A stretch of DNA of 64,000 bases, from the NCBI RefSeq assembly GCF_000711715.1, contig NZ_JONN01000001.1:930001-994000 (forward strand), written 5' to 3'. The DNA comes from Sphingomonas astaxanthinifaciens DSM 22298 (GTDB lineage: Bacteria; Pseudomonadota; Alphaproteobacteria; Sphingomonadales; Sphingomonadaceae). How positions within the stretch are numbered: the first letter of the stretch is position 1; every line of letters starts with the position of its first letter. Shown in pieces: positions 9,044 through 19,020 of the stretch. The notes below the pieces were generated by a model. The model did no database searches, had not been told where the DNA came from, and worked only from the letters and a program-made list of their open reading frames with translations. Both the position numbers and the translations under genes were made by a program.

Positions 9044-11086
9044 ATGTCCCGCACCGCCTCCCCACCCGCCTCGATGTTCAGCGCCGCACTGGTCGTGCCG
9101 GCCCTCGCCGACAGCGTGGCCAAGCTCGATCCGCGGCAACTCGTCCGCAATCCCGTCATGTTCACCACCGGGGTGATCGCGCTCCTGCTGACGGTCCTGC
9201 TCGTCACCGGCCACGGCACCGGAAGCACGCTCTTCCAGGTCCAGCTGGTCGTCTGGCTCTGGCTGACCGTCCTGTTCGGCAATTTCGCCGAGGCGCTGGC
9301 GGAAGGTCGCGGCAAGGCGCAGGCCGCCTCGCTCCGCGACACCAAGTCGCAGCTCTGGGCCAAGCTCCTGCTCGGCGTCGGCGACACCTACGAGAAGGTC
9401 CCCGCAACCCGGCTCCAGGTCGACGAACTGGTGCTGGTCGAGACCGGCGACCTCATCCCGGCCGACGGCGAGGTCGTCGCGGGCGTCGCTTCGGTCAACG
9501 AGGCCGCCATCACCGGCGAAAGCGCCCCCGTCATCCGCGAGGCGGGCGGCGACCGCTCGGCGGTGACCGCGGGCACGCGCGTCATCTCCGATTGGATCAA
9601 GGTCCGGATCACGCAGGAGCCGGGCCAGGGCTTCCTCGACCGGATGATCGCGCTGGTCGAGGGCGCGTCGCGGCAGAAGACCCCGAACGAGATCGCGCTC
9701 ACCATCCTGCTGGTCGGCCTCACCATCATCTTCCTGATCGCGGTTTCGACCATTCCCGGCCTTGCCGCTTATTCGGGCGGAAGCATCGGCGTGCCGCTCC
9801 TCGCCGCGCTGCTGATCACGCTCATCCCGACCACCATCGCGGCGCTGCTGTCGGCGATCGGGATCGCGGGCATGGACCGGCTGGTGCGCTTCAACGTCCT
9901 CGCCAAATCGGGCCGCGCGGTCGAGGCGGCGGGCGACATCGACGTGCTGCTGCTCGACAAGACCGGGACGATCACGCTCGGCGATCGCCATGCGACCGAA
10001 TTCCGGCCGCTGTCCGGGATCGACGAGCGCACCCTGGCCGAGGCCGCCTATCTTGCGAGCCTCGCCGACGAGACCCCCGAGGGCCGCTCGGTCGTGGCGC
10101 TGGCGCAGGAGCGCTACGGGATCGAATCGCAGGCGATGCCCGAGGGGGCCGAGGTCATTCCCTTCACCTCCCAGACCCGCCTCAGCGGTCTTCGCATCGG
10201 CGAGCGGCGGCTCGAAAAGGGCGCGGTGGATTCGCTTCTCAAGGCGAGCGGCGCGGCGCCGGACGGGCCCGCCGCGATCGAGCTTCGCCGGATCACGGAC
10301 GAGATCGCGCGCTCGGGCGGGACGCCGCTGGCAGTGGCCGAGAACGGCCGGTTGCTCGGTGCGCTCCACCTCAAGGACATCGTCAAGGCAGGCATGCGCG
10401 AGCGCTTCGCCCAGCTGCGCGCCATGGGCATCCGCACGGTGATGATCACCGGCGACAATCCGCTCACCGCCGCCTCCATCGCCGCCGAGGCGGGGGTCGA
10501 CGATTTCCTCGCCGAGGCGACCCCGGAGGACAAGCTGGCGCTGATCCGCAAGGAGCAGACCGGGGGCCGCCTCGTCGCCATGTGCGGCGACGGCACCAAC
10601 GACGCGCCCGCCCTTGCCCAGTCCGATGTCGGAATCGCGATGAACACCGGCACCCAGGCCGCGCGCGAAGCGGGCAATATGGTCGACCTCGACAGCGATC
10701 CCACCAAGCTCATCGAGGTGGTTGGCCTGGGCAAGCAATTGCTGATGACCCGCGGCGCCCTCACCACCTTCTCGATCGCCAACGACGTCGCCAAATATTT
10801 CGCGATCATCCCGGCGATCTTCGTCGCGCTTTATCCGACGCTCGGCGCGCTGAACGTGATGCGGCTGGGGTCGAGCGAAAGCGCGATCCTGAGCGCGATC
10901 ATCTTCAACGCGCTGATCATCCCCTTGCTCGTTCCCTTGGCGCTGAAGGGCGTCCGCTACCGGCCTGCCCCCGCCGGCGACATCCTTCGCCGCAACCTTG
11001 CCGTCTACGGGCTGGGCGGCCTTCTCGCCCCGTTCGTCGGGATCAAGCTCATCGACCTTGCCGTCACCGGCCTGCACCTCGCCTGA
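9044..11086 (+). CDS. kdpB: Potassium-transporting ATPase ATP-binding subunit KdpB
   Basis: The start is ATG 9044, 14 bp after kdpA, giving 680 residues (E. coli 682). It is the P-type ATPase subunit that couples ATP hydrolysis to K+ uptake. Visible motifs are [13 protein letters not shown] (actuator TGES loop), DKTGTIT with the phosphorylated Asp305, and [20 protein letters not shown] (hinge, GDGxNDAP). Membrane helices flank these domains in the usual order. The frame extends further upstream but only as a shadow of kdpA. Confidence 0.97.
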   Translation: MSRTASPPASMFSAALVVPALADSVAKLDPRQLVRNPVMFTTGVIALLLTVLLVTGHGTGSTLFQVQLVVWLWLTVLFGNFAEALAEGRGKAQAASLRDTKSQLWAKLLLGVGDTYEKVPATRLQVDELVLVETGDLIPADGEVVAGVASVNEAAITGESAPVIREAGGDRSAVTAGTRVISDWIKVRITQEPGQGFLDRMIALVEGASRQKTPNEIALTILLVGLTIIFLIAVSTIPGLAAYSGGSIGVPLLAALLITLIPTTIAALLSAIGIAGMDRLVRFNVLAKSGRAVEAAGDIDVLLLDKTGTITLGDRHATEFRPLSGIDERTLAEAAYLASLADETPEGRSVVALAQERYGIESQAMPEGAEVIPFTSQTRLSGLRIGERRLEKGAVDSLLKASGAAPDGPAAIELRRITDEIARSGGTPLAVAENGRLLGALHLKDIVKAGMRERFAQLRAMGIRTVMITGDNPLTAASIAAEAGVDDFLAEATPEDKLALIRKEQTGGRLVAMCGDGTNDAPALAQSDVGIAMNTGTQAAREAGNMVDLDSDPTKLIEVVGLGKQLLMTRGALTTFSIANDVAKYFAIIPAIFVALYPTLGALNVMRLGSSESAILSAIIFNALIIPLLVPLALKGVRYRPAPAGDILRRNLAVYGLGGLLAPFVGIKLIDLAVTGLHLA

Positions 11087-11097
11087 GGAGACCCAAC

Positions 11098-11679
11098 ATG
11101 CTCCGCGATCTCACTACCGCCCTGCGCCCCGCTGCGCTCCTGCTCCTCGCCCTCAGCGTGCTGACCGGCCTCCTCTATCCGCTGGCGATCACCGGCGTCG
11201 CGCAGCTTGCCATGCCGGGCCCCGCCAACGGCAGCCTCGTCCGCAACGGCGAGCGGATCGTCGGGTCGAGCCTCGTCGGCCAGTCCTTCGCCAGCCCGCG
11301 CTATTTCCACGGCCGTCCCTCGGCCGCGGGCCAAGGCTATGATGCGAGCGCCTCGTCGGGATCGAACCTCGGGCCGACCAGCGCCGACCTCAAGGCCGCT
11401 ATCACCGAGCGCGTCGCCGCCGCCCGGGCCGAAGGGGTGAGCGGGCCGGTCCCGGCCGACATGGTGACCGCCAGCGGCTCGGGGCTCGACCCCGACATTT
11501 CCCCCGCCAATGCCGCGGCGCAGGTCGCGCGGGTGGCGGCCGCGCGCGGCATGACCAGCGAGGCGCTCGGTGCCCTTGTCGCCCGCGCGGTCGAGCGACC
11601 GGTCCTCGGCGAGCCCCACGTCAACGTCCTGCTCCTCAATCGACAACTCGACCAAGCGGCGGCACAAGCCGGGCGGTGA
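11098..11679 (+). CDS. kdpC: Potassium-transporting ATPase subunit KdpC
   Basis: The ATG at 11098, 11 bp after kdpB, gives 193 residues (E. coli 190). A single N-terminal membrane helix (residues about 11-33) is followed by the conserved soluble domain, with GSSLVGQSFASPRYFHGRPS, SGSNLGPTS and a C-terminal VLGEPHVNVLLLN. KdpC assembles with KdpA and KdpB. The frame runs open far upstream across kdpB, but that part is a shadow. The stop overlaps the GTG start of kdpD (GTGA, 11676-11679). Confidence 0.96.
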   Translation: MLRDLTTALRPAALLLLALSVLTGLLYPLAITGVAQLAMPGPANGSLVRNGERIVGSSLVGQSFASPRYFHGRPSAAGQGYDASASSGSNLGPTSADLKAAITERVAAARAEGVSGPVPADMVTASGSGLDPDISPANAAAQVARVAAARGMTSEALGALVARAVERPVLGEPHVNVLLLNRQLDQAAAQAGR

Positions 11680-14336
11680 CCGCCGCCGATCCCCCTCGCC
11701 CCTCGCCCGACGCACTGCTCCGGCAGGCGCGCCGGGCCGAGCGTGGACGGCTCAAGATCTACCTCGGCGCCTCGCCCGGGGTCGGCAAGACCTACGAGAT
11801 GCTCGCCGACGCCGCCGGTCTGCGCGCCGCCGGGCTCGATGTGGTGGTCGGGATCGTCGAGACCCACGGCCGCGTCGAGACCATGGCGCTGACCGCCGGG
11901 TTCGAGATCCTCCCACGCCGGACCTTCGCCCATCAGGGCCGGCCGCTCGAGGAGATGGACCTCGACGCCCTCCTCGCCCGCCACCCGAAACTCGCGCTGG
12001 TCGACGAACTCGCGCACACCAACGCGCCGGGCAGCCGCCATCCCAAGCGCTACCAGGACGTCGAGGAGCTGCTCGCCGCGGGCATCGACGTCCACACCAC
12101 GCTCAACATCCAGCATATCGAGAGCCTCAACGACCTCGTCGCCTCCTTCACCCGGGTGCGGGTGCGCGAGACCGTTCCCGACAGCGTGATCGAACAGGCC
12201 GAGCTCGAGGTCGTCGACCTTCCTCCCGACGAGCTCATCCAGCGCCTCAAGGACGGCAAGGTCTATGTCCCCGACGAGGCCTCGCGCGCGCTTTCGCACT
12301 TCTTCTCCCGCTCCAACCTCTCGGCGCTGCGCGAACTCGCGCTTCGCCAAGCCGCGCAGCGGGTCGACCGCGACATCCTCGACGACGCCGCCGCGGGCGG
12401 GCTCGCGGGCAAATGGGCGGCGGGCGAGCGGGTGCTGGTCGCGGTCAGCGAATTGCCGGGTGCCGACAGCCTGGTCCGCGCGACCAAGCGTCTCGCGGAC
12501 GCACTTCGCGCGCCCTGGGTCGCACTCCACGTCGAGACCGGGCGGAGCGCTAGCTTCGGCGATGCCGAGCGCCAGCGTCTCGCCGCGACCCTCCAGCTCG
12601 CCGCGCGGCTCGGCGCCGAAGTCGTCTCGATGCCCGCCGAGACCGTGCTCGAGGGGATCAAGCGCCATGCCGCCGACGCGCGGACGACCCAGATCGTGGT
12701 CGGCAAGTCGGCGCGCTCGCGCTGGTTCGAGCTGCGTCATGGCTCGGTGGTCGACCGGCTGGTGCGCGAGACGCCCGAGATCGCGGTCCACGTCCTCCCC
12801 CTCGGCGAGGCGCCCCGCCCTGTCAGTCCGGCGCCGGCACCGGGACGCTGGGGCCGGCCGTCGGGCTATCTCTGGTCGGCGCTGTCGGTCGCCGCGATCA
12901 CCGGGCTCGGCTATCTCGTCGGCAACATCGGGATCGTCAGCAACATCGGGATGCTGTTCCTGGTGCCCGTCCTGTTCGCGGCGATGCGCTTCGGCTTGCG
13001 CACGGGCATCGCGACGGGCGTCCTCTCGAGCCTGTGCTACAATTTCTTCTTCCTCCCGCCGCTCTACACCTTCACCATCGGCGACCCCGAAAACGTGGTC
13101 GCCTTCCTCGTCCTGCTCGGGGTCGCGATCGTCGTCAGCCAGCTCGCCGCGCGGGCGCAGGCGCAGGCCACCATCGCCCGCAAGAGCGCGGCGCAGAACA
13201 GCGCGCTCGCGGGGATCGCCCGCCATCTCACCGGGGTCACCGACCGCGCTGCCCTCGGCGACGTGCTCGCCCGCGAGGCCGCGCAACTGCTCGGGCTCGA
13301 CACCATCTTCCTGACGCGCGACGCAAGCGGCGCCGTTCGCGTGACGGCCGGGGTTCCCGACATTCCCCTGCTCGACGCGCTCGACCGGGCGGCCGCCGAA
13401 TGGGCCTTCGACAGGAACGAGACCACCGGGCGCGGCTCGGGCACGCTGACCGCGTCGGACTGGCAGTTCCATGCCATCGCGGTCGGCGACCGGGTCCTCG
13501 CCCTGCTCGGGCTGGGCGGGACCGGCCAAAGCGACGGACTTCGCTCGGACCGACAGCAATTGCTGGTCAGCGTCCTTGGCCAGGCCTCGCTCGCGCTGCG
13601 CCGGGTCGTGCTCGAGGAGGAAATGGCCGACGTCGCCAAGCTGCAGGAGCGCGATCGCCTCAAGGCCGCCCTGCTGTCGTCGGTCAGCCACGACCTGCGC
13701 ACCCCGCTTACCGCGATCCTCGCCGCGACCGACGAGCTGCGTCGCCGACAGCCCTCCCCCGAAGGCGCGATCATCGAGCGCGAGGCGCAGCGGCTCAACC
13801 GCTTCGTCGCCAATCTTCTCGAGATGGTCCGGGTCGAAAGCGGCGCACTCGACCTCAAGCCGACCGCGGTCGACATCACCGACGCCGTCGCGAGCGCGGT
13901 ACACGACCTTCGCTCGGCCCTCGCCGACCACCCGCTCGAGCTCCAGGTCCCGCCCGATCTGCCCCTCGTTCGCGCCGACGAGCGACTGCTCCACCAGTGC
14001 CTCGTCAACCTGCTCGAAAATGCCGCCAAGTTCAGTCCCGCGGCAAGCCGGATCATCGTGGCCGGCCGGCGGGTGTCCGGCGCGGTCCAGCTGCAGGTGA
14101 TCGACGAGGGGCCCGGCATTCCCGCGGCAAGCGAGGAGCGGATCTTCGAGACCTTCGCCCGGCTCGAAGGCTCGGACCGGGTCGGCGGGACCGGGCTCGG
14201 CCTCGCCATCGTGCGCGGTTTCGCCACCGGCATGGGCCTCACCGTCAGCGCCGCCAACCGGGCGGATCGCACCGGCGCCATCTTCACCATCGGCTTTCCC
14301 GAAAGCCATCTCGTGCGCGAGACGGACCCATGCTGA
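11676..14336 (+). CDS. kdpD: Osmosensitive potassium channel sensor histidine kinase KdpD
   Basis: An 886-residue sensor kinase starting at GTG within the kdpC stop. The order is: N-terminal KdpD domain with Walker A GASPGVGKT at residues 31-39; a USP-like domain; four membrane helices around residues 395-490; a GAF-like region; HisKA with SHDLRTP (phospho-acceptor His672); and HATPase_c with NLLENAAKFSP and GGTGLGLAI. It senses K+ limitation and phosphorylates KdpE. The last codons overlap the kdpE start by seven bases. Confidence 0.96.
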   Translation: MTAADPPRPSPDALLRQARRAERGRLKIYLGASPGVGKTYEMLADAAGLRAAGLDVVVGIVETHGRVETMALTAGFEILPRRTFAHQGRPLEEMDLDALLARHPKLALVDELAHTNAPGSRHPKRYQDVEELLAAGIDVHTTLNIQHIESLNDLVASFTRVRVRETVPDSVIEQAELEVVDLPPDELIQRLKDGKVYVPDEASRALSHFFSRSNLSALRELALRQAAQRVDRDILDDAAAGGLAGKWAAGERVLVAVSELPGADSLVRATKRLADALRAPWVALHVETGRSASFGDAERQRLAATLQLAARLGAEVVSMPAETVLEGIKRHAADARTTQIVVGKSARSRWFELRHGSVVDRLVRETPEIAVHVLPLGEAPRPVSPAPAPGRWGRPSGYLWSALSVAAITGLGYLVGNIGIVSNIGMLFLVPVLFAAMRFGLRTGIATGVLSSLCYNFFFLPPLYTFTIGDPENVVAFLVLLGVAIVVSQLAARAQAQATIARKSAAQNSALAGIARHLTGVTDRAALGDVLAREAAQLLGLDTIFLTRDASGAVRVTAGVPDIPLLDALDRAAAEWAFDRNETTGRGSGTLTASDWQFHAIAVGDRVLALLGLGGTGQSDGLRSDRQQLLVSVLGQASLALRRVVLEEEMADVAKLQERDRLKAALLSSVSHDLRTPLTAILAATDELRRRQPSPEGAIIEREAQRLNRFVANLLEMVRVESGALDLKPTAVDITDAVASAVHDLRSALADHPLELQVPPDLPLVRADERLLHQCLVNLLENAAKFSPAASRIIVAGRRVSGAVQLQVIDEGPGIPAASEERIFETFARLEGSDRVGGTGLGLAIVRGFATGMGLTVSAANRADRTGAIFTIGFPESHLVRETDPC

Positions 14337-15028
14337 ATACCGCCCCGATCCTCGTCGTCGACGATGAGCCCGCCATCCGCCGCCTGCTCCGCGGCGCGCT
14401 CGAACGCGCCGGCCATGCGGTGATCGAAGCCGCCTCGGCGCGCGAGGCGCTGGCCGCGCTCGACATCGACAAGCCGCGGCTTGCCCTCCTCGACCTCGGC
14501 CTGCCCGATCGCGACGGGCTCGAGCTCGTCCCCTTGATGAAGGCGCGCGGGGTCGCGGTCCTCGTGGTGAGCGCGCGCGAGGCGACGGCCGAGAAGGTCG
14601 CGGCACTCGACCTCGGCGCCGAAGACTATGTCACCAAGCCGTTCGACACCGAGGAAGTGCTGGCCCGAATCCGCACCACGCTGCGCCGGGCGATCGCGGC
14701 CGACCGTGACGTCGCGCTCGTCATCGCCGACCTGGTCATCGACCTCGAGCGGCGCCGGGTCACCCGCGGCGGCGGCGACATCCACCTCCGGCCCAAGGAA
14801 TATGCCCTGCTCGCCGAGCTGGCGCGCCAGCCGGGCAAGGTCCTCACCCACGCCTATTTGCTCCGCACCATCTGGGGCCCGGCGCACGAGCGCGACCTCG
14901 AATATCTCCGCGTCGCCGCCCGCGGCCTCCGCCTCAAGCTCGAGGCCGACCCCGCCTCGCCCCGCCTGATCATCAACGAACCCGCGGTCGGCTACCGCCT
15001 CGACGACCGCCACAACGCCGCCGCCTGA
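14330..15028 (+). CDS. kdpE: Response regulator KdpE
   Basis: The ATG at 14330 lies inside the end of kdpD and gives 232 residues, matching OmpR/PhoB-family regulators. The receiver domain has the acidic pair VDDE at residues 10-13, the phospho-accepting Asp55 in LLDLGLP, and the YVTKPF lysine. The C-terminal winged helix includes LRPKEYALLAELARQPGKVLTH and ends VGYRLD. When phosphorylated by KdpD it activates kdp transcription. The longer open frame upstream is a shadow of kdpD. Confidence 0.96.
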   Translation: MLNTAPILVVDDEPAIRRLLRGALERAGHAVIEAASAREALAALDIDKPRLALLDLGLPDRDGLELVPLMKARGVAVLVVSAREATAEKVAALDLGAEDYVTKPFDTEEVLARIRTTLRRAIAADRDVALVIADLVIDLERRRVTRGGGDIHLRPKEYALLAELARQPGKVLTHAYLLRTIWGPAHERDLEYLRVAARGLRLKLEADPASPRLIINEPAVGYRLDDRHNAAA

Positions 15029-15231
15029 GCCTCCCCCAAGTCAGAATGCTGCGACCGCGCTTTTCCAGAGCCTGCAGGCGGCGACCACGACGATGAGGAC
15101 GGCAAAGATGGCGGTGAGCTGGCCCGAGCTCGACTGCCGCCTGGCGGCACGGCAGGAGGCCTCTCGCGAGGCTTGCTTGCGAGGCCATTGGCCGCTGACC
15201 GCTAATTTGCTGACATCATGGGGAGAGAAAA
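15029..15231. other. Intergenic, no gene recognised
   Basis: The 203 bp between kdpE and the tRNA gene hold no confident gene. Read on the minus strand there is a hydrophobic stretch (TAIFAVLIVVVAACRLW), but the only in-frame ATG lies inside the tRNA, so a translated product is not supported. No convincing terminator for the kdp operon is visible. Confidence 0.5.
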
Positions 15232-15306
15232 TGGTGGGCGTGGCAAGGATTGAACTTGCGACCCCTGCGATGTCAACACAGTGCTCTACCACTGAGCTAC
15301 ACGCCC
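15232..15306 (-). tRNA. tRNA-Val (anticodon GAC)
   Basis: The minus strand reads GGGCGTG at the 5' acceptor arm (15306-15300), pairing with CACGCCC near the 3' end (15242-15236), then discriminator A and an encoded CCA (15234-15232). The D arm is GTAGCTCAGTGGTAGAGC. The anticodon stem CTGTG/CGCAG encloses the loop TTGACAT, giving anticodon GAC (Val, GUC/GUU). The T loop is GTTCAATCC. Total 75 nt including CCA. Confidence 0.95.
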
Positions 15307-15357
15307 ACGCTGGAACGGGCCTCTAGCGGGGGGTCCGCCCCCGCGCAAGGGCAAAGG

Positions 15358-16305
15358 TCAGGCGATCGACAGGAACTTTTCGCGGCGCAGCTGGCGCAGC
15401 TCCTCGCCCGAGCGACCGGCGAGGGCGTCGAGCTCCTCGAGGATGGCGCGCTTGAGGTTGGCGATGGCCGCGGCAGGGTCGCGGTGGGCGCCGCCCAGCG
15501 GCTCGGGGACGATCCGGTCGGCGACCTTGAGGCCGAGGAGATCGGCGGCGGTGATCTTCATCGCCTCGGCGGCATCGGCGGCCTTGTCGGCGGTGCGCCA
15601 CAGGATCGAGGCGCAGCCTTCGGGGCTGATCACCGAATAGACGGCATGCTCGAACATCAGGACGCGGTTGGCGGCGGCGATCGCGACCGCGCCGCCCGAG
15701 CCCCCTTCCCCGACGATAGCGGCGATCGACGGGACCTTGAGGGCGAGGCCCCGCTCGGTCGCGCGGGCGATCGCTTCCGCCTGCCCGCGTTCCTCGGCCT
15801 GGACGCCCGGGAAGGCGCCCGGCGTATCGACCAGGCTGACGAGCGGCAGCCCGAAGCGGTCGGCGAGGTCCATCAGCCGGATCGCCTTGCGATAGCCCTC
15901 GGGCTTGGCCATGCCGAAGTTGTGCTTGAGGCGGGTCTGGGTGTCGGCGCCCTTCTCGTGCCCGAGAAGCATCACCTTGCGGCCACCGATCCGGGCGAGC
16001 CCGCCGATGATCGCCTGGTCGTCGGCGAAGGCGCGGTCGCCGGCCAGCGGCACGAACTCGTCGGCCAGCCCGGCGACATAGTCGCGGAAATGCGGTCGCT
16101 CGGGATGGCGCGCGACCTGCGTCTTCTGCCACGGGGTCAGCCGCGCATAAGTGTCCTTGAGCAGCTTGGCGCTCTTCGCCTCGAGCTTTTCGATCTCGGG
16201 ATCGAGGTCGAGGTCGACCGAGCCGCCGCGGGCCGTGTCGCGAAGCTCGGCGACGCGGGTCTCGAGCTCGGCGATGGGCTTTTCGAAATCCAGGTAGGTC
16301 AGCAT
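15358..16305 (-). CDS. accA: Acetyl-CoA carboxylase carboxyltransferase subunit alpha
   Basis: The ATG at 16305 gives MLTYLDFEKPIAELE and a 315-residue protein, matching AccA (about 315-320). An extension to 16344 adds a non-conserved Arg/Pro-rich leader. AccA transfers the carboxyl group from biotin to acetyl-CoA in fatty-acid synthesis. The carboxyltransferase fold is seen in LVDTPGAFPGVQAEERGQ, GEGGSGGAVAIAAANRVLM and YSVISPEGCASILW. It lies 13 bp after the xerD stop and is probably co-transcribed with it. Confidence 0.96.
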   Translation of the reverse strand: MLTYLDFEKPIAELETRVAELRDTARGGSVDLDLDPEIEKLEAKSAKLLKDTYARLTPWQKTQVARHPERPHFRDYVAGLADEFVPLAGDRAFADDQAIIGGLARIGGRKVMLLGHEKGADTQTRLKHNFGMAKPEGYRKAIRLMDLADRFGLPLVSLVDTPGAFPGVQAEERGQAEAIARATERGLALKVPSIAAIVGEGGSGGAVAIAAANRVLMFEHAVYSVISPEGCASILWRTADKAADAAEAMKITAADLLGLKVADRIVPEPLGGAHRDPAAAIANLKRAILEELDALAGRSGEELRQLRREKFLSIA

Positions 16306-16318
16306 ATCGGGGCGCGGG

Positions 16319-17224
16319 CTAGGCCGATGTCGACGCCTTGGCAAGCGCGCCGCCGGCGAGCGGGTGGACCCGATTCACCAGTTCGACCAGCCGCTTGCTG
16401 TCGACATGGGTATAGATTTGCGTGGTCGCGATGTCGGCATGGCCGAGCAGCGCCTGGAGCACGCGCAGGTCCGCGCCATTGGCGAGGAGATGCGTCGCGA
16501 AGGCGTGGCGCAGGACGTGCGGACTGATCCGCTCGGGCGCGATTCCCGCCTCGGCCGCCATCGCCCGGACCAGCTGGAACAGCCGCACCCGGCTGACATG
16601 CGCCTTGCCCCCGGGAAACAGCCAGACCGCGCCCTTGGGAAGGGTCTCGCGCCAGCGCGCGACCGCCACCCGCGCGCGGTCGGAAATGGGCACCAGCCGC
16701 TCCTTGCCGCCCTTGCCCGAGAGGATGAGGAAGGGCTCGGGCCGGGCCAGCGCGCGCGCCGGCAGGCTGACCAGCTCGGTCGCGCGCAGCCCCGAGCCAT
16801 AGAGCAGTTCGAGGAGGGCGAGGTTGCGCAGGCGCAAGGGCTCGCCGCTCGCCGCCCGGTCCTCGGCCTCGCGGAACATCGCGTCGACCTCGTCCGGCTC
16901 GAGCACGCGCGGCAGCGGACGGACGGTGCGCGGGCGCGGCAAGGCGGCGGAGGGGTCGTCGCTCCGCAGCCCCTCGTCGGCAAGGAAGCCATAGAAACGG
17001 CGCAGCGCGGCCGAGCGGCGCGCGAGCGTCGCCGGGCTGAGTTCGGCCCAGGCGGGCGCCAGCCGGCCCAGCTCCGCCGCCCCGGCGAGCCCCAGGTCGC
17101 CGACCACCTCGGCCGCGGCGGCGAGGTCGCTGCGATAGGCGAGCAGCGTATTGCGGGCCGCGCCGCGTTCGGCCGCCAGCGCATCGGCGAAGCGGTCGAC
17201 GAGCGCGCGGTCGCTCTCGGTCAC
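16319..17224 (-). CDS. xerD: Site-specific tyrosine recombinase XerD
   Basis: A 301-residue tyrosine recombinase with the XerC/D domain pair: N-terminal core-binding SAM-like domain, then catalytic domain. Catalytic residues can be placed at R147 (GSGLRATE), K171 (SGKGGKERLVP), H236 and R239 (HVLRHAFATH), H262 (LGHADI) and Tyr271 (IYTHV). XerD acts with XerC at dif to resolve chromosome dimers. XerD is preferred to XerC because of the length and the accA neighbourhood seen in related genomes, but the paralogue choice is not proven. Its start overlaps the stop of the upstream 599-residue protein (ATGA, 17221-17224). Confidence 0.88.
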   Translation of the reverse strand: MTESDRALVDRFADALAAERGAARNTLLAYRSDLAAAAEVVGDLGLAGAAELGRLAPAWAELSPATLARRSAALRRFYGFLADEGLRSDDPSAALPRPRTVRPLPRVLEPDEVDAMFREAEDRAASGEPLRLRNLALLELLYGSGLRATELVSLPARALARPEPFLILSGKGGKERLVPISDRARVAVARWRETLPKGAVWLFPGGKAHVSRVRLFQLVRAMAAEAGIAPERISPHVLRHAFATHLLANGADLRVLQALLGHADIATTQIYTHVDSKRLVELVNRVHPLAGGALAKASTSA

Positions 17225-19020
17225 GTCCGGCTGAGCATCTCGGCCGCGACCATCCGCGCGGCAAAGTCGAGCCCGGCACCGCGCATCGCGGTCAGCGCGC
17301 GGAAGACGTGCGCCGAGGGGATTCGCTGCGGCTCGGCCGCCTGCATCCCGATCGCGGCCAGCAGCACCGCGCTCCCCGGCTGGCGCTTCTCGCCGGCCCG
17401 GGTAACGATCCGGGTCCAGACATTCTCGCGGCCGAGCCCGAGCGCATATTTGCGGTTGAGGCTGGTCGCGGTCTCCGAGTTGATCCGGCCGAGCCCGGCA
17501 AGTCCCGCGACCAGCAGCTTCGAGCGGGTCTGGTCGGGGCTCGAATCGCGGTCGACGAACTGCTCGATCCGCCCTTCGGAGAGATCGACATTGGCCTCGG
17601 TGCCGAGCGCGAGCAGCGCCCAGGCCTTGTCCTCGTCGGCGCTGTCGTCGAGGTCGCCGACGACGCCCGCCCAGCGCCCCGCCGCGCGGTCGTAGCCGCC
17701 GGCCAGCATCGAGGCGATCAGCCGCGGCACGTCGGCCCCGTAGCTGGCGTCGGGCCGGACCCGCGACGCGGCCAGCGACACCAGGGCCTCGCTCGCCAGC
17801 CGCTGGAGCGGGTCATTCCCCTCGCCCCACAATTTGCGCATCGCGGCGACCTTCTCGGTCGGTTCGCGCGCGGCGAAGGCGAGCCGCAACTGCCAGGCGT
17901 CTGTGCCGCTGAGGTCCGAGGGGTCGGTCCCGTCATAGACCTGCGAATAAAGGTCGACCAGCGAGGCCGAGGACAACACGCCGAGCCCGGTCGCGATCCG
18001 CGCCGAGGGCAGCCGTTGTTCGGCGCTGAGCAAAGGCGCGCGCGCCTGCCAGGCCCGGACCCGCGGCGGCGCTCGGTTGATGAGATTGGCGGGCGGCACC
18101 AGCCCGGTCGCGCTGGCCAGGCCGAAGCGCCAGGCGGTGAGACCCTTCACCCCTTCCCACTCGACCGTCGCGGCGCGCCCGGTATCGGCGCCCGCGCCCA
18201 CCACCTTGTCGGCGAGCACATGGTCGATCCCGGTGATCGGACCGCGCCGGCGGGCCTGCTCGATCCGGGTCGCGGCACTGCTCGCCTCGCCCGACAAGGC
18301 CGCGCACATGGCGTCGGTGAGCGCGAGGATCCGCTTCTCGACCCGCTGCATCTTGTCGCGCACCGGGCACAAAGCGCCCGGATCGGCGCTCGCCAGCGCG
18401 CTCTGCACCGCGACCTGCGTCATCTTGGGCGTGAAATCGGAGACGTCGACCCCGGCCACGAGCATCGCCGCGGCATCGGCCTCGCCCATCCTGAGGAGGA
18501 GCCAGGCCCGCTCGGCGACCCAGTCGACCGGATTGACCTCGGGCGGGGCCTCGCTCCGGCTGAGCAAGGCGTTGCGCAGGGTGATGTGGAGCCAGCGGCT
18601 CGGCAGCGGCGTATCGAGCCGCCGCATCAGCCCCGACAGGAAGCCGCCATTGGCCGGGCCCCAAGGCGAGGCGCCGAGGCCCCAGCTGACCGGATCGATC
18701 GCGCCGACCACGCGCGGATCGCGCTCCGAGCTCGCCGGAAGCTCGACCGGCGGGGCCGCCACGGGCACGCTCTTGAGATCGGCCTCGCTGAGGCTCGACG
18801 TCTCCTCGACCACCCCGCCCTCGACCCCGCGATCGGGCCGGGCCGGGCGGCGGACCTCGGCGGCGCCGCTGTCGGGCGCGCGGGTCTCGGCCGGCTTCTC
18901 GGGCGGCGGCGCGGTGTCGTTGAAGCCCGGCGGAAGCAGGCTTTCCTGCGCCAGCGCGGGCAGCGCCAGTGCCGCGGCGGCCACGCCCAGCCACCAGCGA
19001 AGCTTAGGCGGGCTTCGCAA
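17221..19020 (-). CDS. Exported helical-repeat protein of unknown function
   Basis: I chose the TTG start at 19020 because GAGGTGG lies just upstream and a clear signal peptide follows (RWWLGVAAAALALPALAQ). The 599-residue product then has a Pro/acidic low-complexity stretch (about residues 30-100) and a long Ala/Leu-rich helical body resembling a TPR-like or other alpha-solenoid fold. No catalytic motif is visible. It overlaps the end of the small membrane protein gene upstream and the xerD start downstream, so the four genes form one unit. A longer frame to 19224 would run across that small gene. Function unknown; a periplasmic scaffold is one possibility. Confidence 0.7.
   Translation of the reverse strand: MRSPPKLRWWLGVAAAALALPALAQESLLPPGFNDTAPPPEKPAETRAPDSGAAEVRRPARPDRGVEGGVVEETSSLSEADLKSVPVAAPPVELPASSERDPRVVGAIDPVSWGLGASPWGPANGGFLSGLMRRLDTPLPSRWLHITLRNALLSRSEAPPEVNPVDWVAERAWLLLRMGEADAAAMLVAGVDVSDFTPKMTQVAVQSALASADPGALCPVRDKMQRVEKRILALTDAMCAALSGEASSAATRIEQARRRGPITGIDHVLADKVVGAGADTGRAATVEWEGVKGLTAWRFGLASATGLVPPANLINRAPPRVRAWQARAPLLSAEQRLPSARIATGLGVLSSASLVDLYSQVYDGTDPSDLSGTDAWQLRLAFAAREPTEKVAAMRKLWGEGNDPLQRLASEALVSLAASRVRPDASYGADVPRLIASMLAGGYDRAAGRWAGVVGDLDDSADEDKAWALLALGTEANVDLSEGRIEQFVDRDSSPDQTRSKLLVAGLAGLGRINSETATSLNRKYALGLGRENVWTRIVTRAGEKRQPGSAVLLAAIGMQAAEPQRIPSAHVFRALTAMRGAGLDFAARMVAAEMLSRT

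Noticed and set aside
11337..14606. Antisense open frame of 1089 codons across kdpD and kdpC
   Set aside because: It is a by-product of strong GC bias at third positions. The product is Arg/Gly/Asp-rich with no domain, and the plus strand encodes clear KdpD and KdpC.
15041..15292. Minus-strand ORF of 83 codons overlapping tRNA-Val
   Set aside because: Its only ATG lies within the tRNA gene; the hydrophobic tail alone does not support a gene.
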